A stretch of 64,000 bases of DNA from Ornithinibacillus bavariensis (GCF_050433565.1 NZ_JBNPWZ010000004.1:62001-126000), one strand, 5' to 3'; shown: positions 8,909 to 17,737, counted from the first letter of the stretch. Translations and numbers: made by a program. The notes: generated by a model not told the origin, from the letters alone.

Positions 8909-9220
8909 ACATCATTTTGGAATGAGATGGAGGATGAAATGATGTATAGAGAGGTTGTAAACGTCATTTCGGAATGAGATGTAGGATGAAATGATGTATA
9001 GAGAGGTTGTAAACGTCATTTTGGAATGAGTTAGAGGATGAAATGAATCATAGAGAGGTTGTAAACGTCATTTCAGAATGAGAAGAAGGATGAAATGAAT
9101 CATAGAGCCGAGATAAGCATCATTACGAACATAAAAAAGACACCCAATGAAGCATAGATCAATAATAAGCATCACTTAGCAACATGAATGAGTCTGAAAT
9201 GAATGGTAGAAAGAAATTAA
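8909..9220. repeat. 52-bp intergenic tandem repeat, four clear and about two decayed units
   Basis: Units start at 8909, 8961, 9013 and 9065 with an exact 52-bp period. Each begins ACGTCATTT(C/T)GGAATGAG, continues AGGATGAAATGA, and ends TAGAGAGGTTGTAA. Two diverged units follow in phase near 9117 (GCATCATTACGAACA) and 9169 (GCATCACTTAGCAACA). Units 1 and 2 contain the inverted pair CATCATTT (or CGTCATTT) / AAATGATG, so each can form a stem-loop. No ORF with a ribosome site spans the array. It lies between a terminator and the yeaC promoter. Confidence 0.9.
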
Positions 9221-9431
9221 AGGAGTAATTAGTGAATTATTAACTAATCAGGCAAAAATAGTAATTATAGATAGTCCTCATTACATCCTTTTTTCATTTC
9301 TATTACGGTCTCTCTTTCTCGTTTAAATTAGTGAAAAAATGTGAATATAAATAGCATGAGTTAAGCAAAAATCAATAGGTTATTAGGTATACAAACACAC
9401 TTTTCTGAAAATAATATATTTTAAGTAACCT

Positions 9432-9460
9432 TTTACTAACTAACAGATTTTTAGTATAGT
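9432..9460 (+). promoter_or_regulatory. SigA-type promoter of the yeaC-yeaD-yebA operon
   Basis: TTTACT, 17-bp spacer, TATAGT, about 40 bases before the MoxR start codon. It is the only well-spaced -35/-10 pair in this gap. Confidence 0.6.
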
Positions 9461-9498
9461 TAAGGGGTACGGGAATATAAGCAGAGGGGCGTTAGTAG

Positions 9499-10455
9499 AT
9501 GCAGGAAACAATGGTATACAATGCGAAAATCGAGAAAGTCATCGAGAATATAAATAAAGTAATGATTGGTAAAGAAGATGTAGCTGTATTAAGCTTAGTA
9601 GCATTACTTGCGGAAGGGCATGTTTTACTTGAAGATGTGCCTGGTGTAGGGAAAACGATGCTTGTTCGAACTTTAGCAAAATCACTGGATTGTGATTTTA
9701 AACGTATTCAATTTACTCCAGATTTATTACCGTCAGATGTAACGGGTATTTCTATATATAACCCTAAGGAGATGGAATTTGAGTTTCGTGGAGGTCCGAT
9801 CCTAGGGAATATTGTTTTAGCTGATGAAATAAACAGAACCTCGCCGAAGACACAATCTGCATTATTAGAGGGCATGGAGGAAAAGAGTGTTACAGTTGAT
9901 GGAAAAACAATTCCACTTCAAAGACCATTTTTCGTCATGGCCACTCAAAACCCTATTGAATATGAAGGTACTTATCCGTTACCGGAGGCTCAGCTAGACC
10001 GTTTCTTATTAAAGCTAACAATGGGCTACCCTTCATTACGGGAAGAGCTAGAGATGTTAGAAAGAACCTCAAAACAGCACCCAATTGAAACGATTTCTCC
10101 TGTTATGACTAAAGAAGAATTGGTATCCATACAGGAGGAAGTTCGAAATGTATATATAGAGTCAAATGTTCAGCAATATATTATTAATCTTGTTAGAGAA
10201 ACACGTAACTATAACGCTATTTTTCTAGGAGTTAGTCCACGTGGTTCGATTGCGCTAATGAAAGCTGCAAAAGCATATGCCTTCATCAAGGGGAGGGATT
10301 TTGTACTACCTGACGATGTGAAATACTTGGCACCGTATGTGTTAACACACCGCATCATCTTAACCTCGGAAGCAAAGTATGATGGAAATACTGCAAAGCA
10401 AATCGTGGAGACAATTGTAAAGCAGACATTTGTACCAATTCGAAAGGAATTTTAG
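9499..10455 (+). CDS. yeaC: MoxR-family AAA+ ATPase
   Basis: 318 aa. Walker A GVGKT at 49-53 and Walker B ADEIN at 108-112, sensor-1 region MATQNPIEYEGTYPLPEAQLDRF, and the C-terminal lid (VSPRGSIALMKAAKAYAF) are all typical of MoxR. MoxR ATPases act as chaperone-like partners of a co-encoded DUF58 protein and membrane proteins. The gene is followed three bases later by the DUF58 gene and then by a transglutaminase, the same trio as B. subtilis yeaC-yeaD-yebA just upstream of guaA. Cytoplasmic. ATP hydrolysis is expected because all nucleotide-binding motifs are intact. Confidence 0.92.
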   Translation: MQETMVYNAKIEKVIENINKVMIGKEDVAVLSLVALLAEGHVLLEDVPGVGKTMLVRTLAKSLDCDFKRIQFTPDLLPSDVTGISIYNPKEMEFEFRGGPILGNIVLADEINRTSPKTQSALLEGMEEKSVTVDGKTIPLQRPFFVMATQNPIEYEGTYPLPEAQLDRFLLKLTMGYPSLREELEMLERTSKQHPIETISPVMTKEELVSIQEEVRNVYIESNVQQYIINLVRETRNYNAIFLGVSPRGSIALMKAAKAYAFIKGRDFVLPDDVKYLAPYVLTHRIILTSEAKYDGNTAKQIVETIVKQTFVPIRKEF

Positions 10456-10458
10456 AGG

Positions 10459-11727
10459 ATGCGAAGAACGTTTCGTTTTGTACGTAATGTGATTTTCGTC
10501 CTACTATTATTTGCTTTACTTTTTGCCTATGCAATGTTTCAAGGAGGATTCACGAGCTGGTTTTTATTTTATGGCTTTCTCCCGATTTTTCTATATTTAA
10601 TTGGATTTGCCTTTTATCCCATATCTAAGTGGAAGGTTGAGCGTAAAAGTTTGAAGCATGTGGTCGCAACCGGGGATCAAATAACCGTAACTATTCAAAT
10701 AAGACGTAGATTTCCTTTTCCAATCTACTATTGTGTTATGGAAGAGGTATTCCCGGACACTTTAAATCGAGTAGATACAAGACATACGAAATATCAATAT
10801 TTGGAGCATCCCAATAAATTATATAAAGGTAGACAGATTAAAAAGCTTATTTTTCCCTGGTTTAAGAGAAAAATAGACATTACTTATAATTTAGGCCAGC
10901 TCCCACGTGGTAATCATGTATTACCAGCTGTAAGGGTTCGGACTGGAGATATATTTGGACTAATTAAAAAAGAGCATGTCTACCCGGCTACAACAGAGTT
11001 GATGGTTTATCCGATAGAGCGTCCAGTTCATCTTGTTGAGAAAATGAACAGCTATGAGCAGGGCTCTATCTCTTCCTTTGCGATGCATTTAAAAAATACC
11101 AATGTAGCCTCAGGGGTAAGAGAATATAAACCTGGAGATAAATTCTCTTGGATAGATTGGAAACAAACAGCTAAGAAAAGTAATGTGATGACAAAGGAAT
11201 TTGAACAAGAAAAAAGTACGGACACGCTTATTATTTTAGATAGCTGTTATTATGATGGAATGAATCTATTAGCCTATGAAGCTACTGTCGAAATGAGTAT
11301 TTCCTTAATGGATACCATTCGGAAGCAGGCATCACAGGTAGGGTTCCTTTCTATTGGTGCGGACACGGTTCTTTTTCCAGTAAAACATGACCCAATGAAA
11401 ATGGAATGGATTCGTAAGCACTTAACACAAATTCAACCAGGTACTACAAAGCCCTTCGCCTCTAAGCTGAAGGAGGAAATGACAAAAATAACGAGTAGCA
11501 TATATGTCGTGATTGTTACTACTCATTTGGATGAACAATTAATCGAAACATTACAGCATGTGCGATTACGAGATAAAAAGGCTATGATCATATTTATTCA
11601 AGCGGAAAAAAGGATTACAGCATTGGAGCATCAGCTGATTCAAAGGCTTCGTAATGATGGTGTTGGTGTTTGTGTGCTAACAGAGAAGGAATTAGTGATG
11701 GATCCGGTTGAGGTGATTACATGGTGA
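10459..11727 (+). CDS. yeaD: DUF58 membrane-anchored protein
   Basis: 422 aa with two N-terminal membrane helices (about residues 8-26 and 30-50) and a long cytoplasmic part. The DUF58 signature is VREYKPGDKFSWIDWKQTAKK near residue 215-235, followed by a vWA-like segment (TLIILDSCYYDGMN), so a metal-site-like fold is likely. DUF58 proteins are the usual partners of MoxR ATPases. The start codon lies three bases after the yeaC stop and the end overlaps yebA by seven bases, so the three genes are translated together. Confidence 0.9.
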   Translation: MRRTFRFVRNVIFVLLLFALLFAYAMFQGGFTSWFLFYGFLPIFLYLIGFAFYPISKWKVERKSLKHVVATGDQITVTIQIRRRFPFPIYYCVMEEVFPDTLNRVDTRHTKYQYLEHPNKLYKGRQIKKLIFPWFKRKIDITYNLGQLPRGNHVLPAVRVRTGDIFGLIKKEHVYPATTELMVYPIERPVHLVEKMNSYEQGSISSFAMHLKNTNVASGVREYKPGDKFSWIDWKQTAKKSNVMTKEFEQEKSTDTLIILDSCYYDGMNLLAYEATVEMSISLMDTIRKQASQVGFLSIGADTVLFPVKHDPMKMEWIRKHLTQIQPGTTKPFASKLKEEMTKITSSIYVVIVTTHLDEQLIETLQHVRLRDKKAMIIFIQAEKRITALEHQLIQRLRNDGVGVCVLTEKELVMDPVEVITW

Positions 11728-13910
11728 ATCGATTAAGACAATCTAATATTCCATTCGTGTACTCCTTCATTTTATATATTGCTGGACTCTTGTTATTCCT
11801 AGAGTGGCTTTATCCTGTTGAACAAGTTACAGACACCAAGTTTATTGGTATTTTTATCATGTATACATTTTTCTGCTTTTTTATTTCTTTACTTCAGGTC
11901 AAGTGGTGGCTGTCGTTTATTTTAAAGGGGTTTGGAATTCTATTTGTTTTGAATGGGATTTTTTCAGATTATCCTATCTGGAATATGCGCTGGTTACATG
12001 AGTTATTCACTGACCTTACTTACAATATACAGACACTAATAGCTAGAGAATGGTTTGATTTATCCAATATGTTTCGAACCTTATTGTTCTTAATCATTAT
12101 TTGGTTAATGAGTTATTTAATTCATTATTGGTTTATTCAAGTTAAACGCGTGATGATATTTAGTGTGCTAACTTTTATTTATATTGCGTTACTAGATACC
12201 TTTACTGTGTATCATGCTAATTGGGCAATTGCACGTACCTTTGTCATTGCCTTCCTTGCTTTAGGTATTGCCAATATAGTCAGAGAGATACAACGAGAAA
12301 ATATGACTACTAGTAGTTTTCGTTTTCGTTCACTCTGGATACTTCCACTAGTCATGATTGTTTTATTTTCAACCGTGGTTGGGTATGCAGCGCCGAAGCT
12401 TGAACCGCAATGGAATGATCCTGTTGAATTCATAAAAAGCGCGAAGGAAAGCTTTGGTAACGCTGGAGGTTATACGGTTCAAAAGGTTGGCTATGGCGAG
12501 GATGATTCCAGATTAGGTGGTTCTTTTGTTCAAGACTACACGCAAGTTTTTCAAGCATATGTGAAAAAAGAAAGCTATTTTCGAATTGAATCAAAGGATG
12601 TATATACAGGTAAGGGCTGGGTTAATTCCAGCTCTGATAAATATATAGAACAGCCAGAGTGGAATATTACCTTTGAGACTTTTGCTTCCACTGTAGAGAC
12701 CGAGCCATATGAAATGTCTTTAAAGTTCGATGAAGGAGGAAAAATTCCAAAGCTCATATATCCGTATGGAGCTACCCATGTGAATCTTAAAAACCAAGAA
12801 GTAGGTCTTTGGTTAAACGAAGAATCTGGTGAAATGAAAACAGAAATAGATGGGAAGGATGTAGTAGTAAGAGATTATTCTATCCGATATAATTATCCAT
12901 CCTATCCAATTGACCGCATGCGAAAGAGCCAAGCACCGACAGACACTACGTTATTAGAGAGATACACGAATTTACCTAACACCGTACCGGAGCGTGTCTA
13001 TGAATTAGCAGAGGAAATTACTGCAAGATATGATAATCAATACGACAAGGTACGTGCAGTGGAACGTTATTTTAGTGCGAATGGATTTGTCTATAAGACT
13101 AGTGATGTTGCCGTTCCATCAGATGAACAAGATTATGTTGATCAATTTCTTTTTGAAACAAAGGTAGGATATTGTGATAACTTTTCTTCTTCTATGGTGG
13201 TATTACTGCGTTCATTAGATATTCCTGCTAGATGGGTAAAGGGTTTTACTAGTGGTGAAAAGCTTGAAGATAATATTGATGGTGAGGGTACCGATCTGTA
13301 TGAAATTACGAATGCTAATGCACACTCATGGGTAGAGGTTTACTTTGAAGGTGTTGGTTGGGTGCCATTTGAACCAACACAAGGCTTCCGTGTTCCAAAT
13401 GATTATGATGTAAGCTTGAATAATCAGCATGATGATGCATTAGAAGCACCAGAAATAAATCAACCAGAAAGGCCAGAGGCTCCTAAGGAAACTCAGGACG
13501 CATTCAGCCCTAGTAAGAGTGAAGATGGTTTTAACTTTGATTTTACATGGATACATGGTGTAATCATTGTAGTATTGTTGCTATTACTTGCTGGATTCCT
13601 TTTTTGGAAAAGATTTGAATTAGAAACCATTTACCTTCACAGAAAAATAATCAAGAAACAGGATGCAGCCTCTTATCAGGATGCGTATCTCTTTACTCTA
13701 AAGCTATTAAAAAACAAAGGATTTAACAAAGGTCCAGATCAGACGTTACGGGAGTTCGCTACTAAAATTGACAACTGGTATGGGTCAGATGAAATGGGAC
13801 AATTAACGACAACCTATGAAAAGCTAATCTACCAAAATAGTAATGGCAAGGTTGGAACAGAAGAACTGTCAAACTTATGGAAAAATTTAATAAAACGGAT
13901 ACTGGGTTGA
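11721..13910 (+). CDS. yebA: Membrane transglutaminase-like protein (TgpA type)
   Basis: 729 aa. Five or six membrane helices fill residues ~12-220. A large extracytoplasmic part holds the transglutaminase-like catalytic domain: Cys in TKVGYCDNFSSSMVVLLRS (about residue 480), His in NANAHSWVEVYF and Asp/Glu-like downstream residues in GWVPFEPTQGF. One more helix (about 612-632, GVIIVVLLLLLAGFLFW) precedes a cytoplasmic DUF4129-like tail. Third gene of the MoxR-DUF58 operon. The catalytic Cys-His pair is intact, so cross-linking or peptidase activity at the cell surface is possible; the substrate is unknown. The stop codon overlaps the -35 of the guaA promoter. Confidence 0.9.
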   Translation: MVNRLRQSNIPFVYSFILYIAGLLLFLEWLYPVEQVTDTKFIGIFIMYTFFCFFISLLQVKWWLSFILKGFGILFVLNGIFSDYPIWNMRWLHELFTDLTYNIQTLIAREWFDLSNMFRTLLFLIIIWLMSYLIHYWFIQVKRVMIFSVLTFIYIALLDTFTVYHANWAIARTFVIAFLALGIANIVREIQRENMTTSSFRFRSLWILPLVMIVLFSTVVGYAAPKLEPQWNDPVEFIKSAKESFGNAGGYTVQKVGYGEDDSRLGGSFVQDYTQVFQAYVKKESYFRIESKDVYTGKGWVNSSSDKYIEQPEWNITFETFASTVETEPYEMSLKFDEGGKIPKLIYPYGATHVNLKNQEVGLWLNEESGEMKTEIDGKDVVVRDYSIRYNYPSYPIDRMRKSQAPTDTTLLERYTNLPNTVPERVYELAEEITARYDNQYDKVRAVERYFSANGFVYKTSDVAVPSDEQDYVDQFLFETKVGYCDNFSSSMVVLLRSLDIPARWVKGFTSGEKLEDNIDGEGTDLYEITNANAHSWVEVYFEGVGWVPFEPTQGFRVPNDYDVSLNNQHDDALEAPEINQPERPEAPKETQDAFSPSKSEDGFNFDFTWIHGVIIVVLLLLLAGFLFWKRFELETIYLHRKIIKKQDAASYQDAYLFTLKLLKNKGFNKGPDQTLREFATKIDNWYGSDEMGQLTTTYEKLIYQNSNGKVGTEELSNLWKNLIKRILG

Positions 13911-13935
13911 CCATATTTCTTTGTACTAGTAAAAT
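13907..13935 (+). promoter_or_regulatory. guaA promoter
   Basis: TTGACC, 17-bp spacer, TAAAAT. The -35 overlaps the yebA stop codon. The transcript would start just before the guanine aptamer. Confidence 0.65.
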
Positions 13936-13959
13936 AAGTTTATCTTAATATTGTTTTAC

Positions 13960-14033
13960 GCCATTCGTATATCCTCGATAATATGGTTCGAAAGTTTCTA
14001 CCGGGGCACCGTAAATGCCCTGACTATGAAGGC
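13960..14033 (+). promoter_or_regulatory. Guanine-class purine riboswitch controlling guaA
   Basis: Purine aptamer: P1 arms GCCATTCGTA / TATGAAGGC, J2/3 AGTTTCTACC, P3 GGGGCACCGTAAATGCCC, then TGACTATG. The base that pairs with the ligand is C (GACTAT, not GATTAT), so guanine/hypoxanthine rather than adenine is recognised. The 3' strand of P1 overlaps the foot of the terminator that follows. Confidence 0.93.
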
Positions 14034-14070
14034 GGAATGTCTAGGTGAAATCTAGATTTCTGCCTTTTTT
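14029..14070 (+). terminator. Riboswitch expression-platform terminator before guaA
   Basis: AAGGCGGAA pairs with TTCTGCCTT, and an inner GTCTAG/CTAGAT pair extends the stem. Six T residues follow. A weaker AGATT/AATCT hairpin with an eight-T run lies just before the guaA ribosome site. Confidence 0.75.
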
Positions 14071-14155
14071 GTATAATGCTGGATTGCATTGTATAGATTA
14101 AGGAGAAATCTAGGTTTTTTTTATTCGCACTTATATAAAAGTAAGGAGAATGGAA

Positions 14156-15688
14156 ATGAATAATGAAATGATTCTAGTTCTAGATTTTGGAAGTCAATAT
14201 AATCAATTGATTACAAGAAGGATACGTGAGTTCGGTGTTTATAGTGAGCTTCATTCTCATAAGATTACGATAGAAAGAATTAAGGAATTAAATCCAAAAG
14301 GGATTATTTTATCTGGTGGTCCTCATAGTGTATATGATGAGAATAGCTTTCGTCCGGATGAGCGGATATTTGAATTAGGAATTCCTGTGTTAGGAATATG
14401 CTATGGAATGCAGGTAATGGCACAGCATTTTGGTGGTAAAGTAGAAAGATCTAAAAACCGTGAATATGGAAAAGCCACTATCAGCCTACAAAATAATCGA
14501 ATTCTTTTCCATGAAACTCCAGAACAACAAACCGTTTGGATGAGTCATGGTGATAAGGTTGTAGAGACTCCACCGTCATTTTCAGTTGATGCAACTAGTC
14601 CTTCCACACCTATTGCTGCAATGAGCAATAAGGAGAACAATATGTACGGGGTTCAATTCCACCCTGAGGTTCGCCATTCTGAGTTCGGTAATCAACTACT
14701 TCGTAACTTTGTGTTTGATGTTTGCGATGCTTCTGGTGATTGGACAATTGAAAACTTTATCGAGATGGAAATTGCTGCAATAAAAGAAAGAGTCGGTGAT
14801 CGTAACGTACTGTGTGCACTAAGTGGCGGTGTGGACTCTTCCGTTGTAGCAGCACTAATTCATAGAGCAATTGGGGATCAGTTAACTTGTATATTTGTTG
14901 ATCATGGATTATTGCGTAAGAACGAAGCGGACGATGTTATGAAGATATTTGCGGATGATTTTCACATGAAGGTGATTAAAGTCGATGCAAAAGATCGATT
15001 CCTACCAAAATTACAAGGTGTCGATGATCCAGAGAAAAAGCGCAAAATTATTGGAAATGAATTTATTTATGTATTTGACGATGAAGCGGCAAAGCTTAAG
15101 GATATAGATTTCCTTGCACAGGGAACACTGTACACGGATATTATTGAAAGTGGAACAGAGACTGCACAAAAGATTAAATCACACCACAATGTAGGTGGTC
15201 TTCCTGAGGATATGCAGTTTGAGTTAATTGAGCCATTAAATACCTTATTCAAGGACGAGGTTCGAGAGCTTGGAACACAGCTAGGATTACCAGACCGAAT
15301 TGTTTGGCGTCAGCCATTCCCAGGACCTGGATTAGCAATTCGTGTCTTAGGAGAGGTAACAGAAGAGAAGCTTGAAATTGTTCGGGAATCGGATGCGATT
15401 TTGCGAGAAGAAATAGCTAATGCTGGGCTCGATCGTGATATTTGGCAGTACTTTACCGTGCTACCGAATATTCGTAGTGTGGGTGTAATGGGAGATACGA
15501 GGACATATGATTATACCATTGGAATTCGTGCTGTTACATCCATTGACGGCATGACATCAGATTGGGCTCGTATTCCGTTTGATGTGTTAGAGAAGGTATC
15601 CACACGTATTGTGAATGAGGTTGAGCATATTAACAGAGTCGTGTATGACATTACAAGTAAGCCACCTGCAACGATTGAGTGGGAGTAG
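14156..15688 (+). CDS. guaA: GMP synthase (glutamine-hydrolysing)
   Basis: Converts XMP plus glutamine and ATP to GMP. I chose ATG 14156 (510 aa) because AAGGAG is seven bases away; the ATG two codons earlier is almost on top of it. Domains in order: class I glutamine amidotransferase with Cys82 in LGICYGMQ and the His/Glu pair in QFHPEV, ATP-pyrophosphatase with P-loop SGGVDSS near residue 225, and the C-terminal dimerisation domain ending in YDITSKPPATIEWE. The last ~80 bp are duplicated 2 kb downstream, which marks an integration site. Expression is set by the upstream promoter and guanine riboswitch. Confidence 0.97.
   Translation: MNNEMILVLDFGSQYNQLITRRIREFGVYSELHSHKITIERIKELNPKGIILSGGPHSVYDENSFRPDERIFELGIPVLGICYGMQVMAQHFGGKVERSKNREYGKATISLQNNRILFHETPEQQTVWMSHGDKVVETPPSFSVDATSPSTPIAAMSNKENNMYGVQFHPEVRHSEFGNQLLRNFVFDVCDASGDWTIENFIEMEIAAIKERVGDRNVLCALSGGVDSSVVAALIHRAIGDQLTCIFVDHGLLRKNEADDVMKIFADDFHMKVIKVDAKDRFLPKLQGVDDPEKKRKIIGNEFIYVFDDEAAKLKDIDFLAQGTLYTDIIESGTETAQKIKSHHNVGGLPEDMQFELIEPLNTLFKDEVRELGTQLGLPDRIVWRQPFPGPGLAIRVLGEVTEEKLEIVRESDAILREEIANAGLDRDIWQYFTVLPNIRSVGVMGDTRTYDYTIGIRAVTSIDGMTSDWARIPFDVLEKVSTRIVNEVEHINRVVYDITSKPPATIEWE
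15600..15688 (+). repeat. Direct repeat (left copy): 3' end of guaA
   Basis: This stretch recurs at 17738-17818. Shared blocks include TTGTGAATGAGGTTGAGCA, then a 30-bp identical run (15636-15665), then TGCAACGATTGAGTGG. It lies inside the intact guaA gene, so it would be the att-like copy that keeps the gene functional. Confidence 0.85.
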
Positions 15689-15801
15689 GACAATAAAATT
15701 CGAATGATTAAAAGTGCTGAAAAAGCAGTTATATCAATGGTTTAAATGTTTTGTGTGTGGGTAGAATAGTTATTCACCTGCAACAATTGTATTTCAAAAT
15801 G

Positions 15802-15850
15802 AGACTCTCTTTTATTCACATTATTTGTGGTAAAAGGAGGGTCTTTTTTT
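15802..15850 (+). terminator. Terminator downstream of guaA
   Basis: AGACTCTCTTTTATTCACA pairs, with several G-U pairs, to TGTGGTAAAAGGAGGGTCT, followed by seven T residues. The AGGAGG in the 3' arm also sits where a ribosome site for the next (broken) gene would be. Confidence 0.75.
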
Positions 15851-16126
15851 ATGATTAAAATTACCGATTTAGTAGATGATTTTAAACTAAATCAACTAAT
15901 TAAAGAAAGGAAGCCGAAGTATATTTTAATTTGTTCCTGGTGACTTAAACGATGGAATGAATTTATGCAAACAGAATTTTCTATTGAGGAAGTAGAAGAT
16001 ATAAAAGCAATCCATATCAAAAGGTATATCCAACATCTGCAACAATTAGCGGAAGAAAAGCGGGTCATTGTAGACTGTATGGTAGGAATATTGAAGAAGG
16101 CTAAATGTATTTATGATAAAATATAG
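15851..16126 (+). pseudogene. Broken tyrosine recombinase/integrase, N-terminal SAM-like domain only
   Basis: From ATG 15851 the frame reads a helical core-binding-type domain: DLVDDFKLNQLIKERKPKY, then a TGA stop at 15941 in place of a sense codon, then LKRWNEFMQTEFSIEEVEDI and IHIKRYIQHLQQL, ending at TAG 16124. This looks like the N-terminal SAM-like domain of phage-type integrases. The catalytic domain with the Arg-His-Tyr residues is missing altogether. It is therefore both nonsense-mutated and truncated. It lies directly beside the guaA-derived repeat, where integrase genes of guaA islands would sit. Confidence 0.65.
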
Positions 16127-16182
16127 AATAGAAGTTATTGTTGATTTTGATCAACAAACTAGCATTTACTTGAATAAGTGGA

Positions 16183-16217
16183 TATCTGCATCTGTTATAA
16201 AGATGCAGATTTTTTAA
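16183..16217 (+). terminator. Terminator after the integrase remnant
   Basis: ATCTGCATCT / AGATGCAGAT perfect 10-bp stem with a seven-base loop and a TTTTTT tail. Confidence 0.9.
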
Positions 16218-16252
16218 TTCAAAATTTTTACATGAAGAAAATTTAAAAATGT

Positions 16253-16280
16253 TGTAACGAAATCAATAATTTTGTGATAC
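16253..16280 (+). promoter_or_regulatory. Candidate ECF-type autoregulatory promoter
   Basis: TGTAAC, about 18 bases, then ATAC, upstream of the sigma gene. The AAC-containing -35 is typical of extracytoplasmic-function sigma targets; no SigA -35/-10 pair is evident here. Confidence 0.4.
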
Positions 16281-16316
16281 ATAGGTGAATAGTCAAACGG
16301 AAAAGGGAGGGAGACA

Positions 16317-16799
16317 GTGGATAAGGACAATATATATCAAGAATATGGGGAATTTATTTTTAAATACTTGTTAACTTTAACAAACAATCTTGATTTAGCA
16401 GAGGAATTGACCCAAGAGACATTTTATCAAGCTATTAAATCCATTAATAACTTTCATAATAATGGTAAAGCCAAGTTTTCTACGTGGCTTTGTTCAATCG
16501 CTAAAAACGTTTGGCTACAAGAATTGAATCAAAAAAGTAAGAAACAGCAATTGAAAGATTCATTAAAAAATGAATATCCAACATCTTATGACTTAGAGGA
16601 TGATTATATAAAAAATGAAGATAAAGTTATGTTTTTTAAAAAGGCTCATCAACTCAGTGGAAATAAACGGGAAATACTTTATTTAAGATTGTTGGGTGAC
16701 TTATCGTTCAAGGAAATTGGTTCAATTTTTGGGAGGTCAGAAAACTGGGCAAGGGTAACTTTTTATAGAGCAAAACTAGAACTAGGAAAGGGTGAGTAA
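16317..16799 (+). CDS. ECF-type RNA polymerase sigma factor
   Basis: 160 aa from GTG 16317, preceded by GGGAGGGAG. Region 2 spans ~8-75 (IFKYLLTLTNNLDLAEELTQETFYQA, then FSTWLCSIAKNVW), and region 4 spans ~110-155 with a helix-turn-helix (LSFKEIGSIFGRSENWARV). Region 3 is absent, as in ECF factors. The stop codon lies within five bases of the start of the membrane zinc-finger protein that follows, the classic cognate anti-sigma arrangement. A TGTAAC-type element upstream suggests autoregulation. Base composition is AT-rich like the surroundings. It lies between the two guaA-end copies. Confidence 0.92.
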   Translation: MDKDNIYQEYGEFIFKYLLTLTNNLDLAEELTQETFYQAIKSINNFHNNGKAKFSTWLCSIAKNVWLQELNQKSKKQQLKDSLKNEYPTSYDLEDDYIKNEDKVMFFKKAHQLSGNKREILYLRLLGDLSFKEIGSIFGRSENWARVTFYRAKLELGKGE

Positions 16800-16803
16800 G
16801 GTT

Positions 16804-17466
16804 ATGGAACATAGCGTATTTAAGGATTTAGCTCCCGCTTATATTGATAAATTAACAAGTGAAGAAACAAACAAACAAATAGAAAAACACATAAATCAAT
16901 GTGAAGAATGTCGAAGTTATTTAAACAAAATGAAAGAGGATTTACTTTTGGACGATGAAGATGAAAGAAAGAAAGAGAAAAGGAACATTGATTACTTCAA
17001 AAAAGTACGCTCCAAAAATAGAAAAAGGACTTTAATTATTGTAGCATCACTACTATCAATTTTTCTTATTCTGGTAACTGCTTATTACTTCGTGTTTGTA
17101 AATATGTGGCTTGCAAGTTCCAGTAATGTTGAAACAAGCATTCAGAACTACGACACGATGGTTACACTCTCATTCAAAGCAAAAAAAGACAATCATTATA
17201 TAATATTAACAGATGCGAAAACAGATGACGGATATACAGATACTATATTTGTATATGAAAAAAGGGGCGATTTTTCTACTCCAGCAAAACTCTTAAAAGA
17301 TGGGAGTGGCACTACCTTCACATTTGCAGATGAAAACACATTATTACTATACAATGGTAAGAAAAAGAAACTAACGGATGAAGATAAGCTAACTATACAA
17401 TATAAAGATAAAACCGATGTAATATCCCTAAAAGATTTATACGATAAAAGTAACGATGCGGAATGA
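16804..17466 (+). CDS. Membrane anti-sigma factor with N-terminal zinc-finger (zf-HC2) domain
   Basis: 220 aa from ATG 16804; a GTG at 16792 overlapping the sigma gene is the alternative. The sequence starts like this family (HSVFKDLAPAYIDKLTSEET) and has the zinc ligands HINQCEECRSYL (His-x3-Cys-x2-Cys). A basic stretch leads to one membrane helix (about 78-99, IIVASLLSIFLILVTAYYF), and the last ~120 residues are outside the cell. It should hold the ECF sigma factor at the membrane until a surface signal releases it. A terminator follows. Confidence 0.87.
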   Translation: MEHSVFKDLAPAYIDKLTSEETNKQIEKHINQCEECRSYLNKMKEDLLLDDEDERKKEKRNIDYFKKVRSKNRKRTLIIVASLLSIFLILVTAYYFVFVNMWLASSSNVETSIQNYDTMVTLSFKAKKDNHYIILTDAKTDDGYTDTIFVYEKRGDFSTPAKLLKDGSGTTFTFADENTLLLYNGKKKKLTDEDKLTIQYKDKTDVISLKDLYDKSNDAE

Positions 17467-17501
17467 TTTGAAAATGAGATAGAAGTAATACCGCAATCGG
17501 T

Positions 17502-17536
17502 GCGTTTCTGTAATAAGCAGGAACGCTCTTTTGTTT
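17502..17536 (+). terminator. Terminator of the sigma/anti-sigma operon
   Basis: GCGTTTCTG / CAGGAACGC hairpin with a TAATAAG loop and a T-rich tail (TCTTTTGTTTT). Confidence 0.75.
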
Positions 17537-17737
17537 TGGAGCGGTTTACGGAAATTGGATTACGAAAAATGAATACATCTGTCCACAGACTCTCAAATAG
17601 CTCGTTATGGCTTGTTATGAAGTATCTTTTCTCTTATTCCATTTTTGCTTAGGAATAAATTTAAGGATATTGTTTGCCTATAGTGTAGGTGGATTCAGAA
17701 ACCACACACATTTTCAAGCAGGCATTCGGTAAATGTT

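Noticed and set aside
8909..9220. Tandem repeat as a CRISPR array
   Set aside because: There are no unique spacers: the whole 52-bp unit repeats, and no cas genes are nearby.
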